Assembly: GCF_032854445.1 (NCBI RefSeq)
Contig: NC_088298.1
Coordinates: forward strand, 3,470,160-3,534,159
Direction: 5' to 3'
From: Liolophura sinensis
Lineage: Eukaryota; Mollusca; Polyplacophora; Chitonida; Chitonidae
DNA length: 64,000 nt
In this document: piece after piece, positions 13,318 to 25,859 of the stretch
Numbering within the stretch: the stretch's first letter is position 1
How the letters are laid out: every line of letters starts with the position of its first letter
The notes under the pieces: model-generated
The model's database searches: none
Told to the model about the DNA's origin: nothing
The model's input: the letters and a program-made list of their open reading frames with translations, nothing else
Program-made: the position numbers and the translations under genes

Positions 13318-13920
13318 CTAATATTCCAAGAGGGATTCTAAGAATGTAAGCCCATGAGAGAGTTTAAACCACACCAACGGGTGTTTTTTTTTATCTTTTT
13401 TCCATTTCCCATTTTTTCGGTGGGGGGGTGGGGTGGGGGGGGGGGGGGGTGGGGGGGGGAGAATAGAGGTGGAGAGTGGAAGGGTAGCATAGTGCTGCGT
13501 CAAACATTTAGCATTCTTGGAAATCTTCAATGCTCTACACAGATTGCTGATTTGCATGGTTATATGCTTTTCTAAATCGCCATTTTCGGACTCTAATGCA
13601 CTTTCACTTGGTGCATGCACGCCGCAAGAAACCCCAAAGTTCAAGTGCGAAGTGAGACTTTGAGTTGACAGAGAGAATGATACCAAACGCACAAAAGGCT
13701 TTTCCATCTCAATGGTGAGTCTTGGAGCTTCGGCGACAATGACGGTCCTTCGTCTCATGTTTGTCTTCCCAGACACAAACACTCGCAAAGATCGATAACA
13801 TCCCGACAGATGAGTGGGTTTTATGATGCATCTGACAACGCTTTCACACGATGAGACATAAAAATAACAGTTTGAGCTACGAACAATAACTCGGCAGCAG
13901 GAGGCACATTTATATAACAA
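13318..13920 (-). other. unexplained 200-codon open frame
   Basis: Longest non-repetitive open frame in the window, same strand as trio, in intron 14. It shows no recognised domain. It ends in a Pro run encoded by the C-tract (minus strand of 13419-13461) and a Lys-rich stretch. It could be chance, a noncoding RNA or an alternative first exon. There is no homology support from reading. Confidence 0.2.
13419..13461 (+). repeat. G-run tract, possible G-quadruplex
   Basis: Nearly pure G on the + strand, broken only by single T or A bases, so several G-tracts of three or more lie in series. On the minus (trio-sense) strand it is C-rich. Confidence 0.85.
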
Positions 13921-14340
13921 TAACAGATCAGTGTTTCTGCCAGCAATCTGTTGCTGCTCAGATCAGAAAGTGAGAGAGGCTGAACGGCTCAACAAAATCA
14001 AGTTTTAAAAAAAAATTGGGAAGATAATTCATAAAGAACTGACCAAAAAAACCTGAGTAGACACTAGTGATAGATGTCATACATAGAGGTGATTGCCACT
14101 AACATAAATAAGTCTATTAGTATCAATATGCAAACCCAGTTAAAAAGAGACCTGCTTCTGTTTTAACTTCTCCACAATCCAAATAATTCTGACATCTTTA
14201 AGACCACTGACAAATGTTAGAATGTACTGATCATCTAAAGCAAACACTTTTTTAAACCAAAATAATTAGCCTTTATCTAAGGCTAAATTAGTATCAACTA
14301 TAAACCAAACTCATATCCAAATCTTGTAATTGGACCACAA

Positions 14341-14480
14341 ATATTTATTTATTCATTTATTTGATTGCTGTTCTATGCTGTACCTGAGAGTATTTCACTT
14401 ATACAACGGCAGCCAACGTTGTGGTGGGAGGAAGCCCAGGACAATCTGCAGGTTGCTGGCAGACCTTCCCACGTACCTGA
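14341..14480 (-). mobile_element. SINE-A, 3' part
   Basis: (TTTA)n end, GAGTATTTCACTTATACAAC, GTTGTGGTGGGAGGAAG and CTGCAGGTTGCTGGCAGACC; the head is missing. Confidence 0.8.
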
Positions 14481-15054
14481 ACCATCACATACAAGAAATC
14501 ACTGCCTCTCACAATTATCTATTTGAATGTTGTTAATGTCATCTTCAATTTTTTTTTTTTTTTTTTTACCGATACGACTGCGATGAGTTTTATGGGTGAA
14601 AGAAATTTGAATATTCAGGCTAAACCAAAACCCTTTTGGGTAAATTCCTGATATTTTTCTACCAAAAAACTGAATACAGGTATGTACACCTTATCAGTGG
14701 AAAGCAAGTAGTCTTCAAAGGATGGTGATCAGTCTTAACGGTGACGGAAACCCGAGTACTGAGGATAAACCACAAATCTTTGGCAAATTACTGACAAACT
14801 TTCCTACAGGAGACTCTCACGTATGTACACTGTGATACTGGTGAAATACAAGTGCTCATCAAAGAATGTTAGAAAGTGCCAAAGGCCACTAAATCTTTGA
14901 TAAATCACTGATATGAACAGGCATACAGGTAGACACACTATACTGGTGGGATACAAGTGGTCTTCAGCAAATGTTAGAATGTACTAACAGCACGGTTCCA
15001 CAAATTACTATCACCAAGGCAAAACGAAAGGAAAAATCTACAAATTCCCAGTCT

Positions 15055-15130
15055 AAAGCTGGGTTTGAACTCGCACCTTGTGTGTCCTAATGACTGAAAG
15101 TTAAGCCCCTTAACCACTGGTCCATGGGCC
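15055..15130 (-). mobile_element. SINE type C head, inverted
   Basis: Reverse complement reads GACCAGTGGTTAAGGGGCTT and later GGTGCGAGTTCAAACCC: A-box-like and B-box-like parts of a tRNA-derived head. Confidence 0.5.
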
Positions 15131-15691
15131 GCTCACTTGCCTGTTGGTGTCCCAGATGGTATCTCATGACTCGCACTCAGATGCCCACTGAACTGGACCA
15201 TCGCAATTACACTAAATGATCATCCCAGAGATTTTCTCTGCCTCTTGGCATCAAATTAAAGATGGCCGAGATGCCGTTAATTTACGGTTTTTCTCAAGTG
15301 ATAGGAAGGAATTTGAGCCATCCTTCCTTGAATCAATATCTCCATGCTTGAAACATATGTTGGAAATTAGCAGTAAAAATATGCATGCTTAAGAGACGTG
15401 ACGGCAGAAAATTGGCGCTGTCATATTCTTGATAGTAAAGAAATGGCCTAAGCAGAAGCTCTGACCACTCATGCAGGCACAAGTATCGGGGCTGTCATAA
15501 ATCAACTTGACCTTCACAGAATCTGAAGATCATTAATCTACAAACAGTGTTATTCAACACCTTTGTGGACATAAAATAGCAACTGATAAGATGCATGTTT
15601 TCACCAAACATTTTGCGCATAAAATGTACAAATGCATTTCAAATGTAACGCTACTGATATAACATACTTCACGTAACTGTAAAACGCCCTG

Positions 15692-15870
15692 TTTTATTTA
15701 TTTATTTGATAGGTGATTTACACTGTACTCAAGAATATTTCAGTCATACGACAGTGGCCAGCATTATGGTGGGTGGAAACCAAGCAGAACCCGGGGGAAA
15801 CCCACGACCATCTGTAGGTTGCTAACAGACCTTCCCACGTACGGCCGCAGAGGAAGCCAGCATGACGCCG
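15692..15870 (-). mobile_element. SINE-A, most of element
   Basis: (TTTA)n end, CTCAAGAATATTTCAGTCAT, CCAGCATTATGGTGGGTGG, GCAGAGGAAGCCAGCATGA. The tRNA-like head is cut off. Confidence 0.85.
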
Positions 15871-16464
15871 TGTTTGAAAGTTACTTTAGAAAATGTGTTA
15901 TCTATAAAAAAAAAGTGAAGGCAATACACAAACATGCAAAAATTTGATCCTGTGAACTTTCAACCACGATTTTAACTTCATTTTCTTCCCTTTCCCATCA
16001 AACAGGTCTTCACATTTTCTACTTAGCGGTGAAGAGGTTGATGAAGAGCCTCAACAGGATCCATATCAGACCATTTTGGTTCCTCACTTTTTGTTGTTGT
16101 TTTAAAATCCATTTCCAATTATTTTTTTAACGCTTCAAGTTAAATTCTGCTTTTACGCAGAGTTACAAATGCGAACTCAAACATTATCAGCCTTCAAAAT
16201 CTCAAAGCCTTAAATTAGATTCTTCATGATGGGTTGTCCGCTCTGATTTTCTCACCCAAACACCACAGTGTGTACACACACGATAAAAAAGTACATGTCC
16301 ATGTGTAAAGCTTCTGTGACCCTTAAACCAAGGTCCAGGGGCAGGTCGAGGCATCATTAAACTTGTGCTCAGTTGGTGGACGCCTTGGATAGATTTTCCA
16401 CCCAGTTTCAGTGGTTGGAACTTTTTAGACCTAGGCCTACACCTACATTACATGTATGTATACC

Positions 16465-16636
16465 GTAATTTTTTGCATGTTTGTTAGGTGTTTATTCAAA
16501 TTCTAAAGGCATTATATTCCGTGTTGAATGATAAAATTGTACTTTTTGTGAAGCACTGAAACTAGCCAATTAACACCAAATTAAAACTGTGCATAAATTG
16601 CACTCAAAGTTGCTCTTTCATGTGTAAAAAGGTTGA
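16465..16636 (+). mobile_element. MITE-like element
   Basis: GTGTTTATTCAAATTCTAAAG, then ACTTTTTGTGAAGC and a TTGCTCTTTCATGTG end before AAAAAGGTTGA. The left terminus is diverged. Confidence 0.65.
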
Positions 16637-17104
16637 GGTGATAGGGTACGTGTGCACATATACAGAAAGATTATAACTGATCCATGGCCAATACATTGAT
16701 AAAAACTTCTTGGCAGGTTGTAAATCAAGAAAAATCCATAATGGCAGAAACATATAGAGCGTTAGATTCAACGGGCAAGCTGTATTTACATCTGAAACCA
16801 GCTATTCACAGGCAACAACTTGTGACTTTTATTTGAAATTGTTCAGCATAAGATGTTACTCTTCACTGGGCCTACTTTTTCATTGTTACAGGCTCTCACT
16901 CTCAACAAAGGCAGTAAAGTAATCCTTGCACACAACAATAAGATGTAGCCTTTTTCCTTGGTAACCATAATTTTTCCGTGGGAACCATATTTTATGGGTT
17001 ACACTTTTCTTGAAGATTGCTTTTTTCCATTTTCTTACAGCCTCATACTCTTACCCAAAGTCAGATATCTTTCTTAAATTTCACAGAAACTGGAGATCTT
17101 GACT

Positions 17105-17935
17105 TTTGTTTAGGAGCCTGATATATTCTCATTACATACCAAATACTATCACTTTCCTGGAGGCCTGACATCTTCACTTTTCTGGAAGCCTGATATTCTC
17201 ACTACAAATCAAATATTCTCACTTTCCTGGAGGCCTGACATCTTCCCTTTTCTGGAAGCCTGATATTCTCACTACAAATCAAATATTCTCACTTTTCTGG
17301 AAGCCTGATATTCTCACTACAAATCAAATATTCTCACTTTCCTGGAGGCCTGACATCTTCCCTTTTCTGGAAGCCTGATATTCTCACTACAAATCAAATA
17401 TTCTCACTTTTCTGGAAGCCTGATATTCTCACTACAAATCAAATATTCTCACTTTCCTGGAGGCCTGACATCTTCACTTTTCTGGAAGCCTGATATTCTC
17501 ACTACAAATCAAATATTCTCACTTTCTTGGAAGCCTGACATCTTCATTTTTCTGGGAGCCTGATATTCTCACTACACAACAGGACATTCTCACTTTCCAG
17601 AAGCTTGACATCTTCACTTTTCTGGAAGCCTGATATTCTCACTACATAACAGACATTCTCACTTTCTTGGAATCTTGATATCACCAGTTTTCTAGAAGCC
17701 AGATATTTTCACTACATAACAGACATTCTCACTTTCTTGGAATCTTGATATCACCAGTTTTCTAGAAGCCAGATATTTTCACTACATAACAGACATTCTC
17801 ACTTTCCAGAATCTTGATATCATCAGTTTTCTAGAAGCCAGATATTTTCACTACACATCAAATATTATCACTTTCCTGGAAGCCTGATATCTTAACTGTT
17901 CTGGTAACCAGATATTCTCACTACATACAAGATAT
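17105..17935. repeat. mosaic minisatellite of about 45- and 70-bp units
   Basis: Alternating blocks of CACTTTTCTGGAAGCCTGAT, ATTCTCACTACAAATCAAAT and CCTGGAGGCCTGACATCTTC, in irregular higher-order arrangement; older copies lie toward 17900. Confidence 0.92.
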
Positions 17936-18424
17936 TCTTACTATTTTGGGAGACAGTTTTGTCTTCACTGTAAGCAACCCTATAGCAAAGAAAAATTTTC
18001 ATAAAAAAAAAAATTAAATAAACCACATCTCTAACCAAAAGTCGGCTAGTACAAAGGCAGAGCTGATCAATTGTCCTCACTCATTTGTCCTTGTCTCATA
18101 ACAAAGAATTCAACCGTCACAAACTCTTGCCATCAATCTTAATTCTTCAAGCCCTCAGTACACGCCTCATAATGGACAATTTGTGTTGGCGTGAGTCATA
18201 TGATATGCTTCAACATAGTCCTTCTTGTCTTGTGTCTGAGTTCATATAAGATATTTACAGACCACACTGTTCAAAGTTACTTTCTTTCCTGGAAACATTC
18301 CCTGCATGAACTAAAATTTTGCCCACAAACTTGCATTTTTAGAGGCAAATAAATGTCACAAAATATTATTTTGATGGTAAAACTTACAATTTTTCAGCAG
18401 AATATCACCCCACTTTCCAGGCAA

Positions 18425-18647
18425 ACTGTACTCAAGAATATTTCACTTATACAACAGCGGCCAGCATTATGATAGGAGGAAACCGGGTATTGCCCGCGTG
18501 AAAACCCAGGACCATCTGCAGGTTGCTGCCAGACCTTCTCACAGAGAGGAAACCAGCAGGAGCTGGACTTGAACTCACAGCGACCGCATTGGTGAGAGTT
18601 TTCAGGGTCATTACGCCGCGCTAACCAACTGAGCCACCGAGGCCCCT
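18425..18647 (-). mobile_element. SINE-A, near full length
   Basis: From CTCAAGAATATTTCACTTAT to the head, which reads (minus) GGCTCAGTTGGTTAGCG with B box GAGTTCAAGTCC. Confidence 0.9.
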
Positions 18648-20144
18648 CCAATATATTTGTTTACTTACTAATCTACTTGTTTACTTGACTGTTGTTCAAT
18701 GGCACACTGAAGAACCTTATGAAATATAACCACATCCATTCCCACATTTATCACACAGCTATTATTTAGAGATAAACTTTGGGAAGGCTTGTTTGGAACA
18801 AATGTTACACAACAAGGTGTCTCATAATGCTGGAGGAAATGTATAAATTTCACTTTTTAGAAAATGCTACTCATTAACATTCATTTACAAAATGTCTTTG
18901 ATGCTTCTAAGACTGCCTAACAGGTCAAAACCTGCATCTTTCACATTATACAAAGCTGCCATCTGGAAGAATCAAACCCTCATCATTATACTAATCAAAG
19001 CAGCATGTATTTATACAGGAAAAAGAAGTTGTCATCCATACATTTGTTATGTTATCCAACTCAACTTCTAAATGCCAATGAGAGAAGTCAGGAACCTAAC
19101 AGTGAAATACGTTGTATCTTTACAATTTGACAATGTTTTTGATCAAGACAGTGTCTGATAACCACAGAGAACATCATATTTGACACTGATTGTCGTTAAT
19201 ATCTGGAGGCCATCTCCAATAAAATTAATGGCCGAAACCACGATTACTCCACAGAACTTAAAATTTCCCCTATACCTTTAATAATATTACTCATTTTGTT
19301 TACTCACATTACTCAAAAGTGTTTTGAGTTTAGTCTTGAAGGTAAGATGATATCTCACTGGGGTTCCAGAGCCAAAAGTAATATTTCCCAACCTTTATTT
19401 GCCATAAAAATGAACTTTTTTAAGGGAGCAGAGGATTTTTAGAGCACATACAGTACAGCAATTTTAAGGACAGATTATATCTTTGAAAGCTTTTAATCAT
19501 TGGTTGATCTCATAAGTCAGGACACATAATCATCATTACATCATTAATCATTATAAGTACAATTACTAGATATTGCCAAAGGTTAATAAATAAGGTCTAC
19601 TGTGAATCTGCAACGTTTTCAACCAATGAAGCACTTTTTTCCAGAGGAATTCATGATACATTTATTATGAAAATGACAATAAAAATGATTCTGTTGGATC
19701 ACAAACATGCAAACTTGTGCAAATTATTTCCCCTACACTCCACAGGTCTCTCAAGATGTTTCAAAAGACTGGTTACAGAGGTGGTTGAAAAGGTTGAAGA
19801 AATGGGGTAAGCATAAACAGAACTTAGATTGCACCCTGTTCCACTAAATCTGCTAATAATGTTTTGAATCTGAACTGCCACTATCTTCACTATTCCTTAA
19901 TATGTGCATTGTAATTAATTCTAATTTTACATTTTTGGTGTAAAATATAAACATGTTTGATTTTAGGGACTCATAGAGTGATGTTTCATCCAGGCAGGTA
20001 TTTTCTTCTTCATTCTAAAATCAAAATTGAAGCTGTTTGAGTACAATCCATCATGATTACTGTTTGTTTTTTTGATTACTTTTTTGTTGTTGTTGTTTTT
20101 TTTTTGGTGTGTGTGTGTGTGTGTCTCATGACACACACAGGAAT

Positions 20145-20436
20145 GTTCATGTCATCCAATGACTGGTCCACTGGTTAGAGAGTTCACTTCCAGTTCTGGA
20201 TCAAATTATATATATCAACTGTATTAAAGACTTTAAACATGGTTCTTCGCCAGGCTCTTAGCTCTGAGATTTTAAACAAGGAAAATGGACTGGTTGGACT
20301 GGTATCAATATAATGCGACGGGGTGAGGTGTCATGTCTGGTGTCTTTGGCATGATAATTCAGTGGCGGCAGCACTTTGGTAGCATGTACTTGCAGCATGA
20401 AAACTTGTTAAGTACAACGTAAAACTCCAAGCATAT
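20145..20436 (+). mobile_element. SINE-B copy
   Basis: tRNA-like head (TGGTCCACTGGTTAGAGAG, then CTGGATCAAAT), body GGACTGGTTGGACTGG and GGTGTCTTTGGCATGAT, tail CTTGTTAAGTACAACGTAAA. The second copy is at 52975-53375. Confidence 0.7.
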
Positions 20437-21368
20437 GGTTTGATCCCAGGTCTCCCAGATTCAAGGCAGACAGTCAATAAATGCATGACAACATTATTGG
20501 TTCATTAAAATATGATTGCTTTTTTCAAACGTGTAGCCTGCAATAAAGAATAAAGCAACTTTACTGAAATATTCAGTTATTTTGAAAGTAGATTATTATT
20601 TTTTAGCACATTTATGGTATTAGTCATAACTTGAGTAGGGACCACTTGGGAGAAGAGCAATTAGGGTTGGATCAGCGGCCTTTAATATGCACTCCAATAA
20701 AAGAGAGGCTAAAAATGTGCAAATCTCACTGATTAATTGAGTGACATCATATTTAACTAGAAAACATCAGTGTAGTGACAAAAATATGGCTGTCATGCAG
20801 AGATTCATGTCAACTTGTGGTCAGAAGAGTATAAAGTGGCAGGAAATTGCTATTTTCATATGCTTTATTGTTGACTGGTTGTTATTTGCTTCACTGCAGA
20901 TTTTTGTCCTGGAGTTTGAGATTATGCAGTTTTCTTTTTTTCTTAAAAAAAAAAAAAAATACATGCACAGCTATTATATATTATTTTCTGTGGTTCAAAA
21001 ACTTTTTGGGATCTTTTTCTTGACCTTTTCCCTACTAATTTCAAAGCTGTACATATCACAAGATGGCATGATATGCTTCAACACTTATTAATATTTCCGT
21101 CTTTACACTTTTGGAAATCCAATTCATTTATATTAATTTTCGTATAAAACATTGGTAATAAATGTAACCAAAAGAGAAGATTGACATTTTATCCGGTTGC
21201 CTCGCTGACTGAACAAACACCGAAAACGAAAGCATGTTTTTCATCATTCATACGGTATCTCTATGAAATCAAAAATTCAAACCCCCAAAAAAATTACATA
21301 TGATATGGTACAATATCAATTATTTGTTCTTTTTCATATGTTTGTAAAAATTTCATCCAATTTGCCAG

Positions 21369-21390
21369 AACCCCCCCCCCCCCCCCCCCG
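21369..21390 (+). repeat. poly-C tract
   Basis: About 21 consecutive C, interrupting AT-rich DNA. Confidence 0.9.
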
Positions 21391-21779
21391 TAAATACGAT
21401 ATAAATCATATAAAACTAAACAAGTATCATCGCCACAGGATCAGCTCGTGTAAATTGGTTGGATTAATTTAATGAATTTGCTGGTTAACAATTAAATCAT
21501 CAGTGTTAACGAAGATTTATCCCTTAATCTATTGGCTTATCGATGACAACCACCTCGATATTTACACCAGAATCACTTCATTAACGCGCAACCATGGCGC
21601 CTAGATTCACACAGCTTGTCTGCAAACTAACAGATACAAGAGAGAAGTAAGTCTTTCCATGCATGCCGTAATCAGGAATTTTCACTAAAATATATGATGG
21701 CAGTCCGGTTTAATAATGAAGGAATCTGGAATGCCAGGAAGAGTCAACTGTCCATGGCAAAGTAAATGCGCAGTCCCTG

Positions 21780-21952
21780 TGAGTTCAAGTCCAGCACATA
21801 CTTCCTCCCTTTCCGGCCTTATGTGGGGAAGGTCTGCCAGCAGCCTGTGGATGATCGTGGGATTCCAGTACCATAACGCTGGCCGCCAATGTATGAATGA
21901 AATATTCTTGAGTACGCCGTAAAACATCAATCAAATAAATAAATAAATAAAT
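21780..21952 (+). mobile_element. SINE-A, lacking the extreme 5' end
   Basis: Begins at the B box (GTGAGTTCAAGTCCAGC) and runs to TGAAATATTCTTGAGTACGC and a (AAATA)n tail. Confidence 0.88.
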
Positions 21953-21975
21953 CAAAGTACATGCACTTGACAAAC

Positions 21976-22258
21976 CTCCTGACAAAAAGTCAGAGTCAAG
22001 CCAGCAAAAGTTCATAGTAGGGGAAGCGGTTCGGTGTTGAGAGAACAGCGGTTCATTGCTGAGAGAACAGCGGTTCAGTGTTGAGAGAACAGCAGTTCGT
22101 TGTCGAGAGAACAGGGGTTCTCTCTATGACAAAAAGTCAGGGTCAAACAAGCAAAAGCTTATAGTAGGGCAAGTGGTTTGTTGTTGAGAGAACAGCGGTT
22201 TGTTGTCGAGAGAACAGTGGTTCAGTGTTGAGAGAACAGCGGTTCGTTGTCGAGAGAA
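21976..22258. repeat. 22-bp tandem repeat in a duplicated block
   Basis: Units of GTTGAGAGAACAGCGGTTC lie in two groups, each preceded by a related block starting TGACAAAAAGTCAG (21978 and 22129). The whole block of about 150 bp was duplicated. Confidence 0.88.
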
Positions 22259-23068
22259 GTTTTGATGTTTTTGGTCATCTCACTGAGTGGCAACTGAATA
22301 CCTCTTTCAAATATCAAATGTATTGCAGTTTGACAATGATGCGAGCATTTCCGCTGAAACAACAAAATCATGACCCCTTGTCAACATAACCTTGACATTA
22401 ACACGACCTTGAAAGCTTTGTTGTAACCAGAAGGAAAACATCCAAAACTCTACATCCAATGGGTTTACACACTGTATTTCATTGCAGTATTCTGACATAC
22501 TTGATACCGAATTAAGTATTTAGTTCTGTAACTATTTGCAGCCAAGCATCCTGTTGTGAAATTCAAAATCTAAAGCAACTTCTTAATGGCAACAGGTCCT
22601 ACTAAACATACACAATTACATTGTCTTCTGTATCTTTTATCTCCAAATCAAACATGTTTTCCATTTTCTAAATTTGACAATTAAGTTTCAAGCATCATAA
22701 TTGTGTCTAATTCTGCTTAACCTGGGGTTAGGGGCCGTATATTCGTGTTGAATTAGATCGCCACGTTGGATATATGAGCAGTTGCAATCAAAGCGCAGCT
22801 GAGATACATATTTTGTTTTCGACAACTGATATTCTAGCATGGTACATGATTTGAATACTGATTTCACTCAGTCGCCTAGAACATACCATGTGTCTTTCCT
22901 ACATCACTGAAGGCTGCTGACATCTTCTCTTTCAATGATTGCATCCTATTTTCGTATTTTTAAACTTTCTAATATATTTCTGATATTTTGATCTCCTCTA
23001 AATAAAAATTGAGGTCATCCAATATTAATATAATATTGATTTAAAGGTGAGGAATGTTTCAGATTACA

Positions 23069-23300
23069 TTTATTTATTTATTTATTTGACTGGTGTTTTA
23101 CGCCGTACTCAAGAATATTTCACTTATACGACGGCGGCCAGCCCAGGACAATCTGCAGGTTGCTGACAGACCTTCCCACTTTCAGCCGGAAAGGAAGCCA
23201 GCATGAGCTGGACTCGAACTCACATCGACCGCATTGATGAGAGGCTCCTTGGTCATTATGCTGCACTAGCGTGCTAACCAACTGGGCAACGGAGGCCCCT
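23069..23300 (-). mobile_element. SINE-A, nearly full with internal deletion
   Basis: Full tail and head; the region between CGGCGGCCAGC and CCAGGACAATCTGCAGG is shortened. The head reads (minus) GGGGCCTCCG with B box GAGTTCGAGTCC. Confidence 0.92.
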
Positions 23301-23681
23301 CATGGATGTTCTTCTTGTACATTATCCCTTTCCTGTCACAGGGGTTGATTCTATTCCTAAAATCTTCAGTTCAACGAAAACATTTTGTTCCGTTTGAAAT
23401 TCACCTTAAGAACTTTATATTTAAATTTATTAAGGAAAAACCATGTCAATGGTCAAAAGCAAGGAAGCACAGGGTAAGTCAGGTCCCATTAAAACTCACA
23501 CATGACTCATTTACTCACAAGTTCAGAATTGGTTTCAAGTCTTCTATACCCTAAATTCTGCACAAATTTGATCAAAGACATAAACATAGTGCTTAGTTTG
23601 ACATATTAATGGAATGATATCTGGTTTGGGCCGGTCATTTAATCACTTCTCTGAATTTCATTTGACCTCAACCCTCCTAAA

Positions 23682-23960
23682 TTAAATGTGACCATTTGCC
23701 ATATACATGTATCGTCGCTGCTCTGGATTTGCTCTCTATGATGTACATCTTTTTTTTGACCTACTTCTGTTTTAGCCGTGGTGCTAGGGGGCATGCAATT
23801 GGCTGCTATTTCAGCATTTACATGAATGGCTAAAATAAAACCCAACCTCAGGTAACTTGACAAAAGACTGTATTCCACCAGTTAAATGTGACCATTTGCC
23901 AGCTATCACACTGTCACTGCTGCTCTGGATTTACTCTCTATGCTGTACGTCTTTCGTTTT
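23682..23960. repeat. about 200-bp imperfect direct duplication
   Basis: TTAAATGTGACCATTTGCCA followed by CTGCTCTGGATTT recurs at 23682 and 23884. The stretch between them (AGCATTTACATGAAT and following) also has a diverged copy at 56950-57090, so it is an unclassified interspersed repeat. Confidence 0.65.
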
Positions 23961-23997
23961 TATTTATTCAACATGATGAATTAGATGGCCACGCAGG

Positions 23998-24172
23998 AAA
24001 CACTGACAGTTACAATGAAAGCCCACCTAAGTCAATCTGACAGTTACAATGAAAGCCCACCTAAGTCAATCTGACAGTTGCAATGAAAGCCCACCTAAGT
24101 CAATCTGACAGTTGCAATGAAAGCCCACCTAAGTCAATCTGACAGTTGCAATGAAAGCCCACCTAAGTCAAT
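23998..24172. repeat. 34-bp minisatellite, five copies
   Basis: Units read CTGACAGTTGCAATGAAAGC then CCACCTAAGTCAAT, almost identical, so young. Confidence 0.95.
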
Positions 24173-24730
24173 AAATAAACAGAAATACCTGAACCTGACA
24201 ACTAAACTTTATATGATGATAATGTGTTCCTAGTGATAAACACTTGTCACCCAGACATCAAATTAGTGTTTTAACACGTAGCGAACAAGTAAAGCTACAA
24301 GCTGGGTTTCAGCTTCTTTGAAGAGCACGTGCCTCTAATCTGCTAGTAGTTTGCCTGTCACTGTATGTGCAGGCGAATCCAGTAAGTAAAGTGTCATGAG
24401 AAAAGGTTAAGACGGTGTACAAATTTTGCGCTGGATGTAGGCACATTCCACTGAGAACACTGATACAGCACAAGTAGATCTGTTCAGATCTAGTTTATGC
24501 TAATAATACTGTGGTATAGATAATTCACTAATTAGTGATATGACCAAACTGAACGAAAGACATCAGACATGGCTCCCTGCTAAACAATCTCATCTCGTCA
24601 CAGTGATGTCTTCATGAAAGTAACAGTGAGCTGCAAAAGTTTTTCAAATTCATTTTCAGAGGTTTCTTATAACTAAAGAGCAGTGGCAACAGTGTAACAA
24701 AACTAAAAGAAGGGAGATAACTCTTCCTAC

Positions 24731-24853
24731 CTGTGCAACAGACTCAAAGTGCTCATGACTCTTCTGTAAAGCCTTTGCTCGCTGAAGACTTTTTCCTATT
24801 GCTGTGTTCTTCCGTAAAAACACATCTCCGTGATTATCCAGCCAATCAATAAC
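24731..24853 (-). CDS. trio: trio exon 14 (spectrin repeat), last exon found in window
   Basis: 123 nt, 41 codons, phase 0 at both ends, between ttttag|GTTATT and GCACAG|GTAGGA. It reads VIDWLDNHGDVFLRKNTAIG then KSLQRAKALQKSHEHFESVA. The next family exon was looked for by eye between 1 and 24730 and not found, so intron 14 seems longer than 24.7 kb. Confidence 0.97.
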
Positions 24854-25227
24854 CTAAAACACCAAGGAAAAAAGTAAGAAGGCAAAGTCAATAACCTCAC
24901 AACTCTAAGTTTTCTAAGCACATGTTTTTCATAATATGAGTGCCTTTTATGAAAGGTTGTCACTTATATGGTGTCTTTTATAGCATGCGTGCAGTTTATA
25001 GCATTTGTGCCTTTATTCTACTTTTCTACCTTATTTGATTTTTTAACCCCAATAAAAGGTAAAGTCATTATAGGGAGATGACAGAGGTCAGCAATCATGT
25101 AACAGGCTTCCATACACAACAACAAAAACGACATAACAGTTGTACAATTGCAATACAAAGGCCCTTAACAAAAAATTAATAAAAAACAAAACTGACGCAG
25201 TGTGGATTTGAACTCTCATCTACTCAC

Positions 25228-25329
25228 TTGTTTGACATCCTGCTGGAACAGTCTCAGACCCAGCCTCTGATGAAGTTTGACTTTCTTGCTGTGCCATAAT
25301 GTCTCTAAATGTCGCTGATGTGCCAATAC
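25228..25329 (-). CDS. trio: trio exon 13 (spectrin repeat)
   Basis: 102 nt, 34 codons, phase 0 at both ends. It reads VLAHQRHLETLWHSKKVKLH then QRLGLRLFQQDVKQ. The donor is AAACAA|GTGAGT. The acceptor tract is an uninterrupted (TTTA)n microsatellite ending in AAG, which is unusual. Confidence 0.96.
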
Positions 25330-25360
25330 CTTAAATAAATAAATAAATAAATAATTACAG
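25330..25360 (-). repeat. (TTTA)n at exon 13 splice acceptor
   Basis: About five to six TTTA units on the trio-sense strand run directly into the AAG acceptor of exon 13, replacing the usual polypyrimidine tract. Confidence 0.85.
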
Positions 25361-25609
25361 ATTTTTCAACTTTGACCATTTATGCTTCGATGAGAATCAA
25401 TTTTTCGAACAGTATCAAGAGTATATTACAAAATTTGATTTATCGTAGAAATCAACAATTCAACTTTATGCCAAATATACAGTTAAATCACACACTAGAA
25501 TACTACAAAATCGCTTATGCCGTTTAAACTTACATATTGAAATGCTTTCTGACTATCAACTTCATATAAACGTAGAAGGAAAATGTCAGAACAAGTCTGA
25601 GTGACTGAC

Positions 25610-25850
25610 CTACAATTGTACATGTAACATTCAATAAAAGTCAAGACAAGTCTGTCCTGTGAGATTTCACTCGAACCGTACAAAATTATCTCAGGCCATG
25701 ATTGAACTCGCCTGCACCAGCTGGTTGCACCCAGTTCTTAGTTCTTGTACAACATATACCATTCAATTAAAGTTCGAGAGGGTGTGCCCTGAGAAATTTC
25801 ACACAAATGTGACAAAATTATCTGAGCCCAGAGTTGAACTCTCCACCACC
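25610..25850 (-). repeat. two tandem copies of a SINE-like repeat
   Basis: Blocks 25610-25715 and 25750-25840 share ACAAAATTATCTGAG/CAGG and end in (minus) GAGTTCAA, a B-box-like element. Lies in intron 12, and the second copy touches the donor region of exon 12. Confidence 0.5.
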
Positions 25851-25859
25851 TGCTCTTAC

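Larger units (their letters stand above)
1..24730 (-). other. intron 14 of trio or unassigned sequence
   Basis: No conserved exon was recognised on either strand. The contents are minisatellites, SINE copies, one fold-back element and plain AT-rich DNA. Stretches without listed features (for example 1250-2590, 6180-7840, 9260-10750, 18860-20140) show only short unconvincing open frames. Confidence 0.55.
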
